Origin: Alentia gelatinosa
Lineage: Eukaryota; Annelida; Polychaeta; Phyllodocida; Polynoidae
DNA: 64,000 nucleotides
Assembly (NCBI GenBank): GCA_950022655.1
Contig: OX465579.1
Coordinates: forward strand, 45,735,950 to 45,799,949
Direction of reading: 5' to 3'
Shown: positions 1 to 11,499 of the stretch, one piece after another
How the letters are laid out: every line of letters begins with the position of its first letter
Position numbering within the stretch: the first letter of the stretch is position 1
Notes under the pieces: generated by a model
Seen by the model: only the letters and a program-made list of their open reading frames with translations
What the model was told of the DNA's origin: nothing
Databases searched by the model: none
Program-made: the position numbers and the translations under genes

Positions 1-27
1 ACTCGAAAGGCGAGTAATAAATACAAC

Positions 28-135
28 ATTACCATGATTTCGATCTGTGTGGCCGTATTCTCCTTGTAGTTGACACAATGTAATATTCGTCAACTACGCG
101 GAGAATATGGCCACTCAGATCGAAATCATGGTAAT
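28..135. repeat. Foldback hairpin, 47-bp arms
   Basis: The arm at 28-74 is repeated in reverse complement at 89-135, with about 4 mismatches in 47 and a 14-base spacer. This is seen directly. The arrangement fits a small foldback MITE or a head-to-head duplication. Only one copy is in the window, so the family is not defined. The short open frame across it (70-252) is a by-product and is not called a gene. Confidence 0.8.
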
Positions 136-1072
136 ATTTTGTATATATATCTCATCGATCGATCATATGACGGCCTTTATGGAGAGAACTATGGACCTTT
201 GGCGAAAGAAAGCACTTGGATAGCAATGCAACAGTCATCAACTTTTAAGTAGCTTATCACCTAATAGTTTGATCGATGTGGTAGGCGTATAAGCGAACAT
301 TTTGCGAATTAGCTGGGGCCCACCCACTACAAATAATCGGCTCTACTTTATTATTAATTAAAACACTATTTATTAAATACGTCTGATAGATGAGATGAAT
401 ACATACACACTATGACTGGTTTCAGATACAAGTGGGCGATTTGAAAGTCTACGCAATACTGCATAGTGTTCATCGTTAGCTCCACACGAAATGTAGGGCG
501 TTATAGTAATACAGCGTAATTACGATGGATTACGATGTAATGTGAGCATTTCATCATCAACATCTCCATATTATGATACACGTGTATACTTATACATTAC
601 AACTGTGTTTGGAATCTTTATCGTGGACCGGTGTGTATTTACACCAATCTAAAAGTCTGTTATCATGGACTACAGAGACAATCATATCTTTTTCCATATT
701 TGTGACTGAATTTTTTGCAATTCAAATGATTTCTCAAGAAGGTATTTACAATGAATTGCGGTTGTTATTGGATTGTTGATTCCAAATCAGTACGCTTGTA
801 CTGTAGTGGCAGCCATTTTGTTTTCCCTGGCTATAGTCACATGATGACATACCCAGTACGACACCAAGGTGGCGTTGGGGTATAAAAACGACATGGGTAG
901 CAGCGGGTAGTATTTGTAGATGATACGACTACAGATATATAATAATCAATGATTGCCTCTTTTAGATTAGTGAAAATACACACCTCCGTCTTTCACGTAG
1001 GCGTGTATTTACACCGACCTATAAGGCGGTAATCATTCCATACAGATACAACTACATAGTTCTCCTATATTA
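136..1072. other. No gene; pair of ~60-bp direct repeats
   Basis: No supportable gene is seen. Two related segments at about 631-695 and 1001-1065 share GTGTATTTACACC followed by similar sequence (AATCTAAAAG versus GACCTATAAG, then a CAGA-GACAAtc-like stretch). They lie in the same orientation about 370 bases apart. They could be the two ends of a small unrecognised element or a local duplication. Confidence 0.4.
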
Positions 1073-1215
1073 TTGACTGACCAATACTGACTGACTCATA
1101 CTGCCTGACATGTACTAACCAACCAATCCTGAACGACCCAAACCAACTGACCAATACTGACTGACCAATACCGACCAACCAATACCAAAAGACTAATACT
1201 GACTGATCATTCCTA
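1073..1215. repeat. Degenerate short tandem repeat (ACTGACTGACCAAT-like)
   Basis: The stretch repeats units such as CTGACTGACC and CCAATACTGA with many changes. A reading frame of 88 codons on the - strand crosses it. Its peptide is the translated repeat and has no recognisable domain, so it is not called a gene. Confidence 0.6.
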
Positions 1216-1398
1216 TATACCTGTAGGGGTTGGGTCAGCAAGTGATGGTGTGAATGCTCTACACCAGAGGACGTAGAGTGCCCATCCCTGCTATGTGATG
1301 ATTCGGGTGAGCCCTTGCACGCAATTGCCACAGTTGCGCCCAGATTATGTAACTTGATCTGTATATAAGGCCAAGTCTGCAGCAGTTTGCCAGGGTTA

Positions 1399-1647
1399 CT
1401 TATTAATTAAACGAATATTATGAAGTTTAATTATAATCAACCTAGGGTTCTCGGAGCCGCGGGGGCCCTGGGCTTATAAGGCTCGTCACGCTGCGCTAGC
1501 ATCAGTGGTTTAACACTCAAGGTAAAAACAAGTTAGGACCTCCAAACTGGGTGGGAGAAGAAATACGGGCGGGCCCAGGGGCCCCCGCGGCTCCGAGAAC
1601 CCTAGGTTGATTATAATTAAACTTCATAATATTTGTTTAATTAATAA
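1399..1647. repeat. Near-perfect inverted repeat, ~74-bp arms
   Basis: The arm at 1399-1472 and the arm at 1574-1647 are reverse complements with about one substitution and one single-base gap, around a spacer of about 100 bases. The inner part of each arm is very GC-rich (CGGAGCCGCGGGGGCCC) and the outer part is AT-rich. A diverged partial copy of the GC part follows at about 1655-1710 (GGTTCTCttaGGAGCCGCtGGG). It lies just beyond the 3' end of the DIRS-like element read on the - strand. There it could be that element's internal complementary region paired with its terminal repeat, or an unrelated young foldback transposon. Confidence 0.8.
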
Positions 1648-1919
1648 TCTAACCCACGGGTTCTCTTAGGAGCCGCTGGGTTTCACCCCTGGGCTATTTC
1701 AACTCGTACGAGATCCGAACTGAGACACAGATACTCTAAAAGACAACCAATAAACCACAGAAACTTCTGTCAAAAGTTTATTGTACCAAAAAAGGAAGAA
1801 TACATATCATGTCTTCTTCAACTCTGTGAAGGTTCCAAATAAAACGTATTTATTTCAAACCCAAAATTCAAACATCTGTGTATTTTTACCTCTGACCAAC
1901 ATAATAATTAGCTCTCCTC

Positions 1920-3032
1920 TCAACAAATATGAGGAATAAAGTTGGTATCCAATTCAGCAGATGCCACTTTCCTGTCATAGAAACGTCCAAATGTACTTTC
2001 TGACCTCCATCCTGCTGCTTTCATGATTGTGTTTACCGGTACTTCCGCTCATTTAGCGGCGCTAGTGGATGCATGCCTGCAGGAATAGGCTGAGTACCTC
2101 TTGTTAATGCCACACTTAATCAATACTGATTTTACATATCTCGAAAATGTATCCTTCGAGGCCCTCTTATGTGGCTTTCCGATAGTACATATCATGAATG
2201 GCCTTCCCATTAATGATCGACTATTCTGAATGTACACTTTCAAATGTCGAAAAACACATAAATTCTCATTTTCAAATGCACGAAAAATCAACTTCAGACT
2301 ATTCACATTTGGGTCATTCGACTTAAGTCTAGTCGTATATACCACTGTACACTGTTCTGTACTCCACAACATGTCTGTAACTTTCAACAGATGAAGGGCC
2401 TGGAGACGTTGTCCCGTGGCTAACAAGAACAAAACACAAAGTCTTTTCGTAAGGTGTTCAAAGGAGAGGCCCGAAATAGGTCCCCAGGCGTCCAACTCTT
2501 TTAACACAACTAACGGATCCCATGTATCCACATACTTTGGCTTAGCTGGTTGTAGCCTATACAATCCCTTTAACATTCTACAAATCAGTTTGCATTCACC
2601 TAGAGGCTTTCCCTCTATCACAATAAAAACAGAAAAACACGATCGAGCCGCTGCTACACTACTATAACCCAAACCTGAGTCAACTAAACTTTGGAGAAAC
2701 AACAAACAATCGTTCAGGCTGGGATGTAAAGAATGGATGTCCTTCTCTTTTGTGAATTTAATCCACTTGCGTAGCACCACATCATATTGTCGGATCGTTG
2801 CTGAGGACCACGACGCCGTCAGTGTCCTCCAAACTGGTGGTTCTGGAAGCTCTAGTTCTTGCCAAATGTTCCATATAGAGGTACCACCATCAGAACACAC
2901 TTTCCGGCAAGGGGGAAACGTTTCCTGGGATCCCCTGGCCATTTGAGGGTGTCGGTCGTAACTGGAACTCTGACGACCTTTTCTGGATCCCCGATCTTTT
3001 GTAGGAGCGGGAACCATGCCTGGGATTTCCAT
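1920..3032 (-). pseudogene. Tyrosine recombinase of DIRS-like element, with stop and His-to-Tyr change
   Basis: The N-terminal core-binding part includes SATIRQYDVVLRKWIKF. The catalytic part shows TGQRLQALHLL (first Arg) and AYSCRHASTSAA (second Arg). In that second box the first catalytic position, normally His in H-x-x-R, is Tyr. A TGA at 2049-2051 then stops the frame. Past it the same frame continues to 1920 and gives AAGWRSESTFGRFYDRK, which carries the Trp and the nucleophile Tyr (FYDR). Both changes should inactivate the enzyme. In intact elements this recombinase integrates the circular DNA intermediate without target duplication. Confidence 0.85.
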
Positions 3033-3742
3033 TCCGGACAGATCAGTATCCCTGATGGTAAGTCCTTCAGGATCTTCGTGATCGTCCTGCCCATTAAATT
3101 AAACGGAGGAAAGAAGAGTCCATTAAATTCAGACAAGCACATAGTAAAAGCATCCACAGCCCATTCTTCGTCGTCTGCAGTTAACGAAACATAATCCCTA
3201 CACCATTTATTATATCTCGACGCAAACATATTTATTTTGGGCCACATTACTTTGGAGCACAACTCTGATACCACCGAACTACTTAGAGTCCATTCCCTCG
3301 ACGTAGCAAAGGACCGTGAAGCCCTGTCTGCCTGAACATTTTCTTGAGTAGGGCAATACTGGACATTTAATTGCACATTCATCTCCAAGCATAACCTCCA
3401 AATTTGTTCTGTAACCCTATTACAATCACAAGACTTAGTTGATCCCCCGTTCCTAATACAAGCCATGGCTGTGGTATTATCTACATATAACAGGAGTGCT
3501 TTCGATTCTACTTCTTTTCTCACAAGTAATAGAGCTCTCTCAACCGCCTTTAGCTCCAACACATTAATATGTTCTGAAGCCTCCACATCCATACTCCAGA
3601 CTTCCCCATATTCCTCCTGTCTATTTACCAGATAGCAACCCCACCCAGATAGAGAAGCATCTGTAAATTGCGTGACCTCGGTAATTTCTCTCCAAATTCT
3701 CGGGAGGCTTCCGGCATAACAGTCCTCCATTCTCGCAGACAT
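2852..3742 (-). pseudogene. RNase H domain and linker of DIRS-like element
   Basis: The 296-codon frame holds an RNase H fold: QFTDASLSGWGCYL (first catalytic D), NVLELKAVERAL (E), LLYVDNTTAMACI (D) and ENVQADRASR (last D). It is followed by CPEWKSQAWFPLLQ and LKWPGDPRKRFPLAGK, a linker typical of DIRS-type polyproteins before the recombinase. It overlaps the RT frame by about 118 bases and the YR frame by about 181 bases, each in a different frame. The first overlap is best read as a frameshift, because the same bases encode RNase H start residues in this frame only. The second may be a frameshift or the overlapping ORF layout known in DIRS elements. Confidence 0.8.
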
Positions 3743-4791
3743 TTCTTTATGTCCCTATCTAAGTACATGGAATCCTCAAAATTTCCTTTACTTTTCACCA
3801 ATTCCTCATTTCGACGTACTATCAGACATTTCTCCAACACTGATGCCCTATCATTTCCCGGTGCTGATGCTGATAATTTTCCCACTAAGCTTGCAAATGT
3901 TCTGATATGTACCCTACGACGGGTAATGTAATAACTCAGGAGCCCCACAAGTTTCTCCTTCTTACTCGCAGTAGGATAAGTTTTACAGATGTCTATGTCG
4001 ATGATGAACCCCAAATATTCTATCCTTCGAGAAGGTTCTAGATGAGATTTCTTGAAATTGATTGAAAACCCCAACCATTGTAGAACATTTATTAGTAAAG
4101 TCACTGCCTTGCACACTTGCTCCACTGATTCACCAAAAACCAATGTATCGTCTATATAGAAAAACATAGACACTTAGAAATGTAGACTCAAGAAACCCAC
4201 AACTGTTTTCATTACTCTCGTGAAGATACATGGTCCCGGACTGAACCCCATCGGCAAACAAGTATACCAATACCTCTTCCCCATCAACTGTAGTTGTAAA
4301 AGATCACGATCTCTAACTTTTACACTTAGGGAATGATATGCTTGTTGTAAGTCCACACTAGCCAGGAAAGAGCCCGGAGGGATACCATCTACTACCTTAT
4401 AAAGATAATCCATTTTGAAATGTTTGTAAATCGTGAATTGGTTAAGAACCGACAAATTCAGAATGGGTCTGTGTTCCCCCTAGTCCTTTTCCCTTAAAAA
4501 CATATGTGACACAAGTTCTCGATCACCGGGGGTAGCAGTTTCTAGAACTCCTTGTTCTAACATCTTCTGAATCTGATTTCTTATCACCTTATTTTTCTCA
4601 AAATTCGAACTAGAAGAATCCGGGACAATTTCTTGACTAGGAAGGGAAGATAAATCAACAGAGATGCCTTCTACCTGGTCCAATACCCATTTATCCGTGG
4701 TGATCGGTGACCAGTTCTTCAAAAACTTAGCGATACCTCCCGCTCGAAAAGGTAATCCGGCTAAAGAGTAATCAATACAATTTCTACTCAC
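3625..4791 (-). pseudogene. Reverse transcriptase domain of DIRS-like element, interrupted
   Basis: Three consecutive pieces in one frame (4791-4480, 4455-4174, 4173-3625) together give an RT domain. Visible motifs are RPILNLSVLNQF (finger region), FLASVDLQQAYHSL (motif A with D), LPMGFSPGPCIFT (motif B) and FFYIDDTLVFG (the YIDD catalytic box), then FKKSHLEPSRRIEYLGF (motifs D/E). In-frame TAG near 4479 and TAA near 4171 break it. The second stop lies only a few residues before the YIDD box. The reading frame runs into the RNase H region but must shift near 3700 to continue. Confidence 0.85.
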
Positions 4792-4796
4792 ACCAG

Positions 4797-5429
4797 TCAG
4801 TAGTCCTTGCGAGCCTTGGCTCTCCCACGTCCTGGGGCCTTCCTCCCTCTGTCGTTGTATTTGGGTTGGTAATCGTTTTCCGAGTCTCTCGTCCTATCGA
4901 AATCTCGATAGCGTTTGTTGTTGCCATAGGATTGGCGGTGGTCGTTCTTGTGTTCCCAGGACCGGTACTGCCCCCGGCCCCGGTAGTGGCCGCGCTGTCC
5001 ATTTCCCGATCGACGGTTCTGAAATTCTCGATCCTGTCCACCCGTCGTAGACTGTTTCGTTTGGTTGAATAAACCCTTAACCGTCTTAGCGACTTCTTTG
5101 CAAGCACAAATATTTTCCTTTAAGTTGGGCCCTAACAAAAACTTGAACCTCTTCTTTCCATCATTCTTTGCAATTGAGTGGGCCGAACCCTTAATGTGCT
5201 GCTTCAATGCAATACGACGAAGGTTGTTCATTTTGTTTGTGGCCCTGCTTACTAGTTTCAGGGCATCCGCCACGTTTTTTACCAAACCGTCTCCATCGAA
5301 ATTTGATCCTGGCTCTAATATTTCCAACGCCTTTACCAAAGGTCTCGCGGCAAATTGTAAAGCCCATTGCAGCGAGGCGAATTCATTATCCCTATTTACC
5401 GCTTTCTCCGGTAGATCACTGTCTACCAT
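4797..5429 (-). pseudogene. Gag-like protein of DIRS-like element
   Basis: This is an open frame of 210 codons. The N-terminal ~120 residues are alpha-helical in character (LQWALQFAARPLVKALEIL; KLVSRATNKMNNLRRIALK). The last ~90 residues are rich in R, G, N and Y (RGHYRGRGQYRS, GRGRAKARKDY), like the RNA-binding tails of DIRS gag proteins. It lies directly before the RT frame, which begins within a few bases of its end in another frame. An in-frame stop lies a short way upstream of the first ATG. The start is therefore provisional, and the real gag may have been longer. Confidence 0.6.
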
Positions 5430-5685
5430 TTCCGCGTTAATCCGTGTTTATGCAGTACCTCCAGGTTTTGTGGCCTAGGAAACTCATCATACAAGGCAGA
5501 AACGTGCTCCTTTCAATAATAGACAAACATTGTGTAATCAAATGATAAACATGAAGAGGTTGAATAAGTCCTTGGTCAAAGTATGATAAGGTTAATTAGA
5601 CCTATCAAATAATTAGTCCATGTGAAGCATAATCCATCGCTCTGTTCAACTGCGTGACGTCTCCCCTGGCCCGCATACACAGTCA

Positions 5686-6187
5686 TCTCGGCCCCATCGG
5701 CATCTCGGACCCCTTTTTGTGCGGTCATCTCAGCCCCCTCGCGGCCGTGTTTTGCACTCACGCTTTTGAGGGTTAAGGATAGGGTTAATATTAGGGAAAG
5801 GGTTAGGGATAGGGTTAGGGTTAGGGATAGGGTTAGGGTTAGCGTTAAGGTTAGAGATAGGGATTGGTTTAGGGTTAGGGATAGGGATAGGGTTAAGGTT
5901 TGGGGTAGGGTTAGGGATAGGGTTAGGGTTAGGTTTAGGGTTAAGGTTTGGGATAGGGTTATCACACATGTTTTGTAAGATATGCTTTTGTTTTGTATGA
6001 TTCTTTATTGTGGAAAATAGACAAATAATGTAATACAGCAAAGCTTGTGTCTTTGGGAATCCGTATTTTGGGTAAGTAATCACATTAGAAGACATTCACC
6101 GTTTTCGCGCATGAAGGTGTGAAAGCTATGAAAGCGGCGGGCCGAGGTGCCGATGGGTTCGAGGTGCCGTAAGGGGTCCGAGATGCC
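5686..6187. repeat. Inverted-repeat-bounded block holding the telomere-like array
   Basis: The left part at about 5686-5718 (CGGCATCTCGGACCCCTT) is matched in reverse complement at about 6150-6187 (AAGGGGTCCGAGATGCC plus a related CCGATGGGTTCGAGG segment). Between them lie the TTAGGG-like array and about 190 bases of AT-rich sequence. This suggests that the array sits inside a foldback or MITE-like unit and was not left by chromosome-end fusion. Confidence 0.5.
5763..5958 (+). repeat. Interstitial telomere-like repeat, degenerate TTAGGG
   Basis: About 195 bases consist of TTAGGG units interspersed with variants such as ATAGGG, TTAAGG and TTTAGGG. The sequence is G-rich on the + strand. The frequent GGGATAGGGTTAGGG pair suggests a 12-base higher-order unit (ATAGGGTTAGGG). 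TTAGGG is the common metazoan telomere unit. The array is flanked by unique sequence, so it is interstitial here. Open frames on both strands are translated repeats (R-V-R-D and N-P-N-P patterns), not genes. Confidence 0.85.
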
Positions 6188-6199
6188 AAAGGGGCAGAG

Positions 6200-9100
6200 A
6201 TATCCGGGAACCCCAACACCGACAACTCCATTTATTCTCCCCATGAGAATCAGTATGGAGACTGTCGGTAGTCCTAGACTCACAGAGCAGTCTTTTCTCC
6301 ACACACACAATCTTCACAGGTTGGCCTTACTCCAGGCAGTATAAGGCCTCCAGCACCGACTGGAGCATTGGTAATGCCTCTGTGCCGTGAATCAGCCAGA
6401 TGGCGCTTTCTTACTGTCTAGCGCAGATTGCGGAATAGTAGCAACGGAACTCATCATTATCTATTACCACCAGCCATAGAGTTAATCATGGACTATGTTT
6501 TATGTACTGGTATCACCATGGAATTTTGGACAGAGCTGATAATGGTACCAATGAGGGGCATGCACATCTTAAGTTTCCCAGCATTTTTGGCTCTACTGAC
6601 AATATTTAATAAGTCCATGTGAGAATCTAAAAAAAATCTTCATTTTCTTGACTCATTTTACACAAACTTAGATCGAGTTTGATACTTGAATTTGAAAAAA
6701 ACGTATTCATAAAGATTGAGGTAATTTCTTTTCATATAAAAAATGTCTATTTTTTCATTGTTTTTGACCGGTCATGAAAAAGATAATATTAGCAGGGTGG
6801 CAAAACCGTATATCCCCCTTTAGCTCTCACCAATCTCTTTATGAAAAATGTACAAAATAAATCATATTCACCATTTACTTTTGATATGTTCAAGTGTTCA
6901 GCTAAAATATCCAATTGCATCGATCTCATACAAAACGGCGTGGGATGGGCGACCTTTTAACTCTGTAATGTAAAATGATACTGTAAGATTGAACAACGTA
7001 TTTTGCAATATGTACGACCTTCACAATATGTATTTATAAGTTGTGCAGCAATTGAATGTCTTAACAGCAACCTGCAACTACCGCAGGCTTTTTCGAAAGA
7101 CTATTGAATTCAAACGGCAATAACCTTGATTTAATCATAAAATTCCTTTTCAGGTTGATGTTATTCCTCGAAGTCTCATTGATTTGGCCGATACACATGT
7201 ATATATGCATATATATTACACCAAAGATTACTCATCAACAATATTGCGGTGTCTCGTGAGTAAACCTGGGCTTATTGGTTATACAGTGTTATAGCTTTCA
7301 TTAATCGAGAATTCCACCCGAAACCCAATTTAATCTGAAGCAAACCGAAATGGGCGCCTGAAGAGACTGTGAAAAATTGTGAAATATAGTATGAGGGTGC
7401 AGGAGCGTGTTTTTTCGTGGTGGAGGAGCACGTCAAATTGTGACTGATTTGGTCGTGCTGGTTCGTGTGTGCCCCCAAGAGTCAACTCACCATGTTGGAA
7501 TGAATCGGAATCCCTCTTTCACTAGACGAAATAGGTTATCGGCTTTTTCTGATTTCTGATGGGATGGATCTGCATGCAACTCCCCATCGTGCGATGCCTT
7601 GGGTTTCTTCCCGTACTCTCTACTATTATCACATTTAGAAAATTATGCACACAAAAATATGCACTTTAAAATCCCTAGATACCAGATGAATAACAAGCTG
7701 GGAGAATTAGATAATGTTATTTTGAGACATGACAAAGAGGCACTTCTGCAGGAATCCTATGACTTTAACAACTTAACATCATTTGATTATGAACACTCAC
7801 AGTGTAGCAGACCCAGCAGTGTGACTAGGCCTACTGACAATACTTAGTGCTCAATTACACTGTTCTCACTTGGCAGACATTTCTAAGCCACTATCAACGC
7901 CACAGAACATTTAATCCTATAGTTAGTAGCTTTTGATGTGGAACAGTCGCCATTCTCATATTATCCACAAATTTATTGAAATTATACGATCATTTGGTCG
8001 GAAAGCATTGTGACGCACCGGAAGGCCCATGATTTGACAATGCACCCATGAGAGCTACACAATACCACATTGATACATCTCGACTGATATTAATGTTCAT
8101 TACCATATTCATGCATATAAATGATGTATATCTGATCCTATGTATCATTCCTAATGAAGGGCCTCTATTTCGAACTCAATCTACGAACTCTATACATTCG
8201 GATCTCTTTGCTTTTTATTACAAAATAAATTGTCATTTTCTATAAATTCCATTGTCATTTAAGGGTATTTTGTCGTTGTTTTTGATGTAAAAGATGTTAA
8301 AGGCGTAAGTGATATCAAGGGCGTCTACATTACTCTGACATACCTATATACTATATAGATATCAAATATCAACAATTCAATGGACTACACTAAACAAATG
8401 AATAAATGGTATGATACAAAGATCTCGCAAGTCCCATTTGAAGAAGGTTATGTCTGTAACGTAATCTTTATACCTCGATATGGTGTTTTTTGTCCATATC
8501 ATTTTTATAGCAATTTTCAAATAAGGATATAGATAAGACTTTAAACACATTCCCTTTATACTGCACCTTATGTCTGTAGTGCAGATTGGACCTGTCATAG
8601 TTCCACACCAATACGATAGGTGTCAGCACATTGAAGTCAGGCCTCCTATGCCTTTCTATTCCAATGGACATTTTCCTCTAATCCTGAGGGTCTATTTCCT
8701 AACTGAGCATAGGCTTGATACGATTGTACCCAATATTTCAGCCAACCTATATTCAACCCATAAGATTATTTCGATTTGCAGTGCGCATCACTGACTTTAC
8801 CTTTTTATTCCAATTGTCTATCTTCTCTCTTATTATCATATGATTATTTCTTTTACTAAAACAAAGCCAGATGAATAACGAGCTTGTTGCTCCTAACAAT
8901 TAGGAGTCAAGCTATCTATATATCATCATCTTGGTATTTCCCCTCGACTCCCCCCCCCCCCCACACACACACACTCCTTCTATCAAAAAAATATGTTTCG
9001 AATGCCGGTTTTGCGGGGCATTGCTTTCAGGGCTTTAACAAACATGTTGGTATACTGGCCAACAGAGAACACGCTTGCTATATCCACATTAGCTCAGGTG

Positions 9101-9800
9101 GAGTATGATACGCTGATTTTGAGTAAATCGCGTTAACCCTTAATAGTGCTATTACAAGTCTTTGTCATGAGTCCAAAGTTAGAACAGTTAATAACGATTA
9201 CCCCATACTAGTTCAAATAATGAAGATTTATACAATGATGAGATTGTTGATGCCTGATTTAGATAGACACCTAGGTCCTTCACTGGTTAGAATAACATAG
9301 TATTAACATAGCTGTTACATACCTTCTCAACTACATGTAATAGGTATTGTATCTTCAGTGTAGTTACCAGAAGTGTGGTTACCAGAAGGTGTTAATCTTA
9401 AGTATAACAAGTAGGACCGATACTGGGGGCGGGGGGAAAACATTATGTAGAAAATAGGAGTGAAGTCTGTTCTGATCCGTTCAACAACAGTCTTAGAACA
9501 GAGGAGCAGGGGACGAGGCGAATAATGAATACTTGTGTAAAGAAAACGGGAGAGCAACGTATGGTTATCTGTCTTCTTCATTAAGTATAGATGATACACC
9601 AAATTCTCTTTTCTGGTCACTGTGTTACCTAGTTTATAAGATCAGGCCTTAGTTTCTGTACGTGACACTGGTAGCCAAACTAACCAATATATAATCAATG
9701 TACTCGCTTGAATAATATCCTTCAGATTTCTTTAACAATCACATGTAAATATTGCATTCATTCTCCATTGAATAATAAGAATAGAATTCTTCTAAATGGA
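6200..9800. other. No gene recognised
   Basis: The region is AT-rich with short open frames only (longest about 97 codons at 9327-9620 on the - strand). None shows a domain, and none is joined to another by convincing splice sites. A C-tract followed by CA repeats lies at about 8949-8976. I see no tRNA, snRNA or transposon ends. Confidence 0.5.
8949..8976 (+). repeat. Poly-C plus (CA)n microsatellite
   Basis: A run of about 13 C residues passes directly into six CA units. This is simple sequence. Confidence 0.85.
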
Positions 9801-9822
9801 AATAAAACTAAATATTGGGCTT

Positions 9823-9895
9823 CTCCAGGGTTTGAAACCAGGACCATCTGATTACCACCTATTCTAATACAGCAGCTCCACCAGTACCCCGAACA
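9823..9895 (-). repeat. tRNA-like head, possible SINE
   Basis: On the - strand the stretch contains GGTTTCAAACC, a good match to the pol III B box of tRNA genes. About 45 bases upstream, GGTGGAGCTGCTG loosely resembles an A box. The spacing fits a tRNA-derived promoter. I cannot fold a full cloverleaf, so a functional tRNA is unlikely. A tRNA-derived SINE head, followed by the AT-rich sequence to about 9770, is a fair reading. Only one copy was noticed. Confidence 0.35.
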
Positions 9896-10879
9896 GACAG
9901 ATCAAAGACCCAATTAGGGGATTGCTTGCATCATGAACTGTCCTTCCGTAGGTTTGAGAAGGGGTCAAGAGAAGGACAATAATATATGGACAACACTTAT
10001 CTAACGTGATCGCTCTCCCATCATTGTCATTGTCCTTCCACGAACTCTCCTATCATTGTCCTTATCCTTCTCACTGTCACAAAATATGAAACGGTCCCCT
10101 AGTCATTGTCCTCCCAGAAACCCTCCTCTCATTGTCCTTTTCTTTCTCATAGTCCTCATATATTAACCCCCCCCCCGTTTTATCATTATATGTAACATCG
10201 AGGTCCCTTTTCCAGTAGGTCTGAGCTGACGGCTTGATTTAAACATCATGAACACAGTCAAATAGCATAAATCACTGCAATCGGCTGGGATCAGCAGCGT
10301 CCCATTAGAACAGACGCTTTAATCACAATGTCCTGATTACATGTGACAGCCTGCAAACCAAAGCTTCTACAGCGAGTAGAATCCAGTTTATTCCCTACAA
10401 CCTTTGTTGTCTGTTTTGGGACTGTTGTTTATCTCGTATGTCAATTCCATGTGTAATAATTTGAATTGATCCCATTTGCAATATGCGGACGACCCAGTCC
10501 TAAATTGTAGGGGATGTAGTGTCATTTCATTCTCTGTCTGTTTTGATTCATGCCAAACTTAAAACAAGTGTTTAAATAACTATACGCATCTCTCATTTCA
10601 AACGTTGCTAGGAGAGAAAGTCGCAACAATGTGTAATAATCGTTTGTTGTTCATAAAAACCTGTAATTCACGTTGGAGAGGCACATGTGCATCGTGGTAA
10701 TATTTCATGTTTCAGCTTTGCCCGATTAACAAGTAGCAGATAAAGATTCATCGTTGATGGAACAGCATAGATTCAAAAAGTAGGAAAAAAAATATATTAG
10801 CACCACACAGCAGTCGCAAATCAGTTTTACAATAGTCTCACAAAAGTCTCATAACTTGTGTAATAGCTCAGCCGGTTTT

Positions 10880-11257
10880 GCTTAGCATTCCGGTGCTATG
10901 GACATAAATAGAATAGAAAAAATGCATAATCAAGGAATGAGGTGTGCACTTGGCCCTGGAAATAATAGGACATCCATTGTGAGAATGGAAACTGAATGTA
11001 ATATTAGCTCTTTATGGAAACGTAGAAGAACTCAACTGTGTTGTATAATGTTTAAAATTCGTTTTCGATGTAACTGGCTTGATAATGTTGAAAGAAAAAC
11101 CAGGGCCAGAGACAAGGTTCTCTTTAAAATCTACCGAACGAAGAGTGGAGTAGTGTTCAATTGTCCATACCTTCGAAGAGCGAGATTGTGGAATGATTTG
11201 TCATCGGAAGTCCAAAATTGTAAAACGAAAGATGAATTTAAAGGACATTTATGGTAA
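10880..11257 (+). pseudogene. LINE reverse-transcriptase C-terminal fragment
   Basis: The 119-codon frame from 10898 has the pattern of the region after the RT domain in Jockey/CR1-like non-LTR retrotransposons: an IEKMHNQGMRCALG segment, a SLWKRRRTQLCCIMFKI helix, then VFNCPYLRRARLWNDLSSEVQNC and DEFKGHLW. It ends with TAA. The 3' flank to about 11500 includes an A-rich tract and AATAAA, which fits a LINE 3' UTR. The catalytic RT motifs are missing, so this is a strongly 5'-truncated copy. Confidence 0.7.
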
Positions 11258-11499
11258 AGGGTTAAATGATTATTATTATTATATATCGCATTTTCACCAC
11301 ATCTCATCAATTTTCTTCCAATTACTCTCATTATATTGCACTAAATCATAATGATACTATTCTGTACTTGGATAATTGTGTACCTGTATTTTTTCGGGTG
11401 ATCTGAAAAACTCACCACGGTGAGACGACACTCATGTATAATATTAAAAAAAAAGAAAAAAAGGTACTGTGTACAGAAAGGTATAAATAAAGATCAATA

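Larger units (their letters stand above)
1920..5429 (-). mobile_element. DIRS-like tyrosine-recombinase retrotransposon, degenerate
   Basis: Read on the - strand the order is gag-like (5429-4797), reverse transcriptase (4791-3625), RNase H (3742-2852) and tyrosine recombinase (3032-1920). The absence of an aspartic protease or DDE integrase, together with a C-terminal YR, is typical of the DIRS order. No methyltransferase domain was recognised. The copy is inactivated: in-frame stops near 4479 and 4171, a frame change near 3700, another near 2870, and a stop at 2049. No left terminal repeat was found upstream of gag, so the 5' end is probably truncated. A strong inverted repeat at 1399-1647 may be the 3' terminal structure. 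Confidence 0.85.

Noticed and set aside
2859..3194. 111-codon + strand frame opposite the DIRS RNase H/YR region
   Set aside because: Shadow of the - strand element, which has clear domain motifs.
5576..6095. Two - strand frames of 121-129 codons over the telomere-like array
   Set aside because: Their peptides (L-T-L-S-L-T and N-P-N-P-I-P patterns) are direct translations of the TTAGGG-like repeat.
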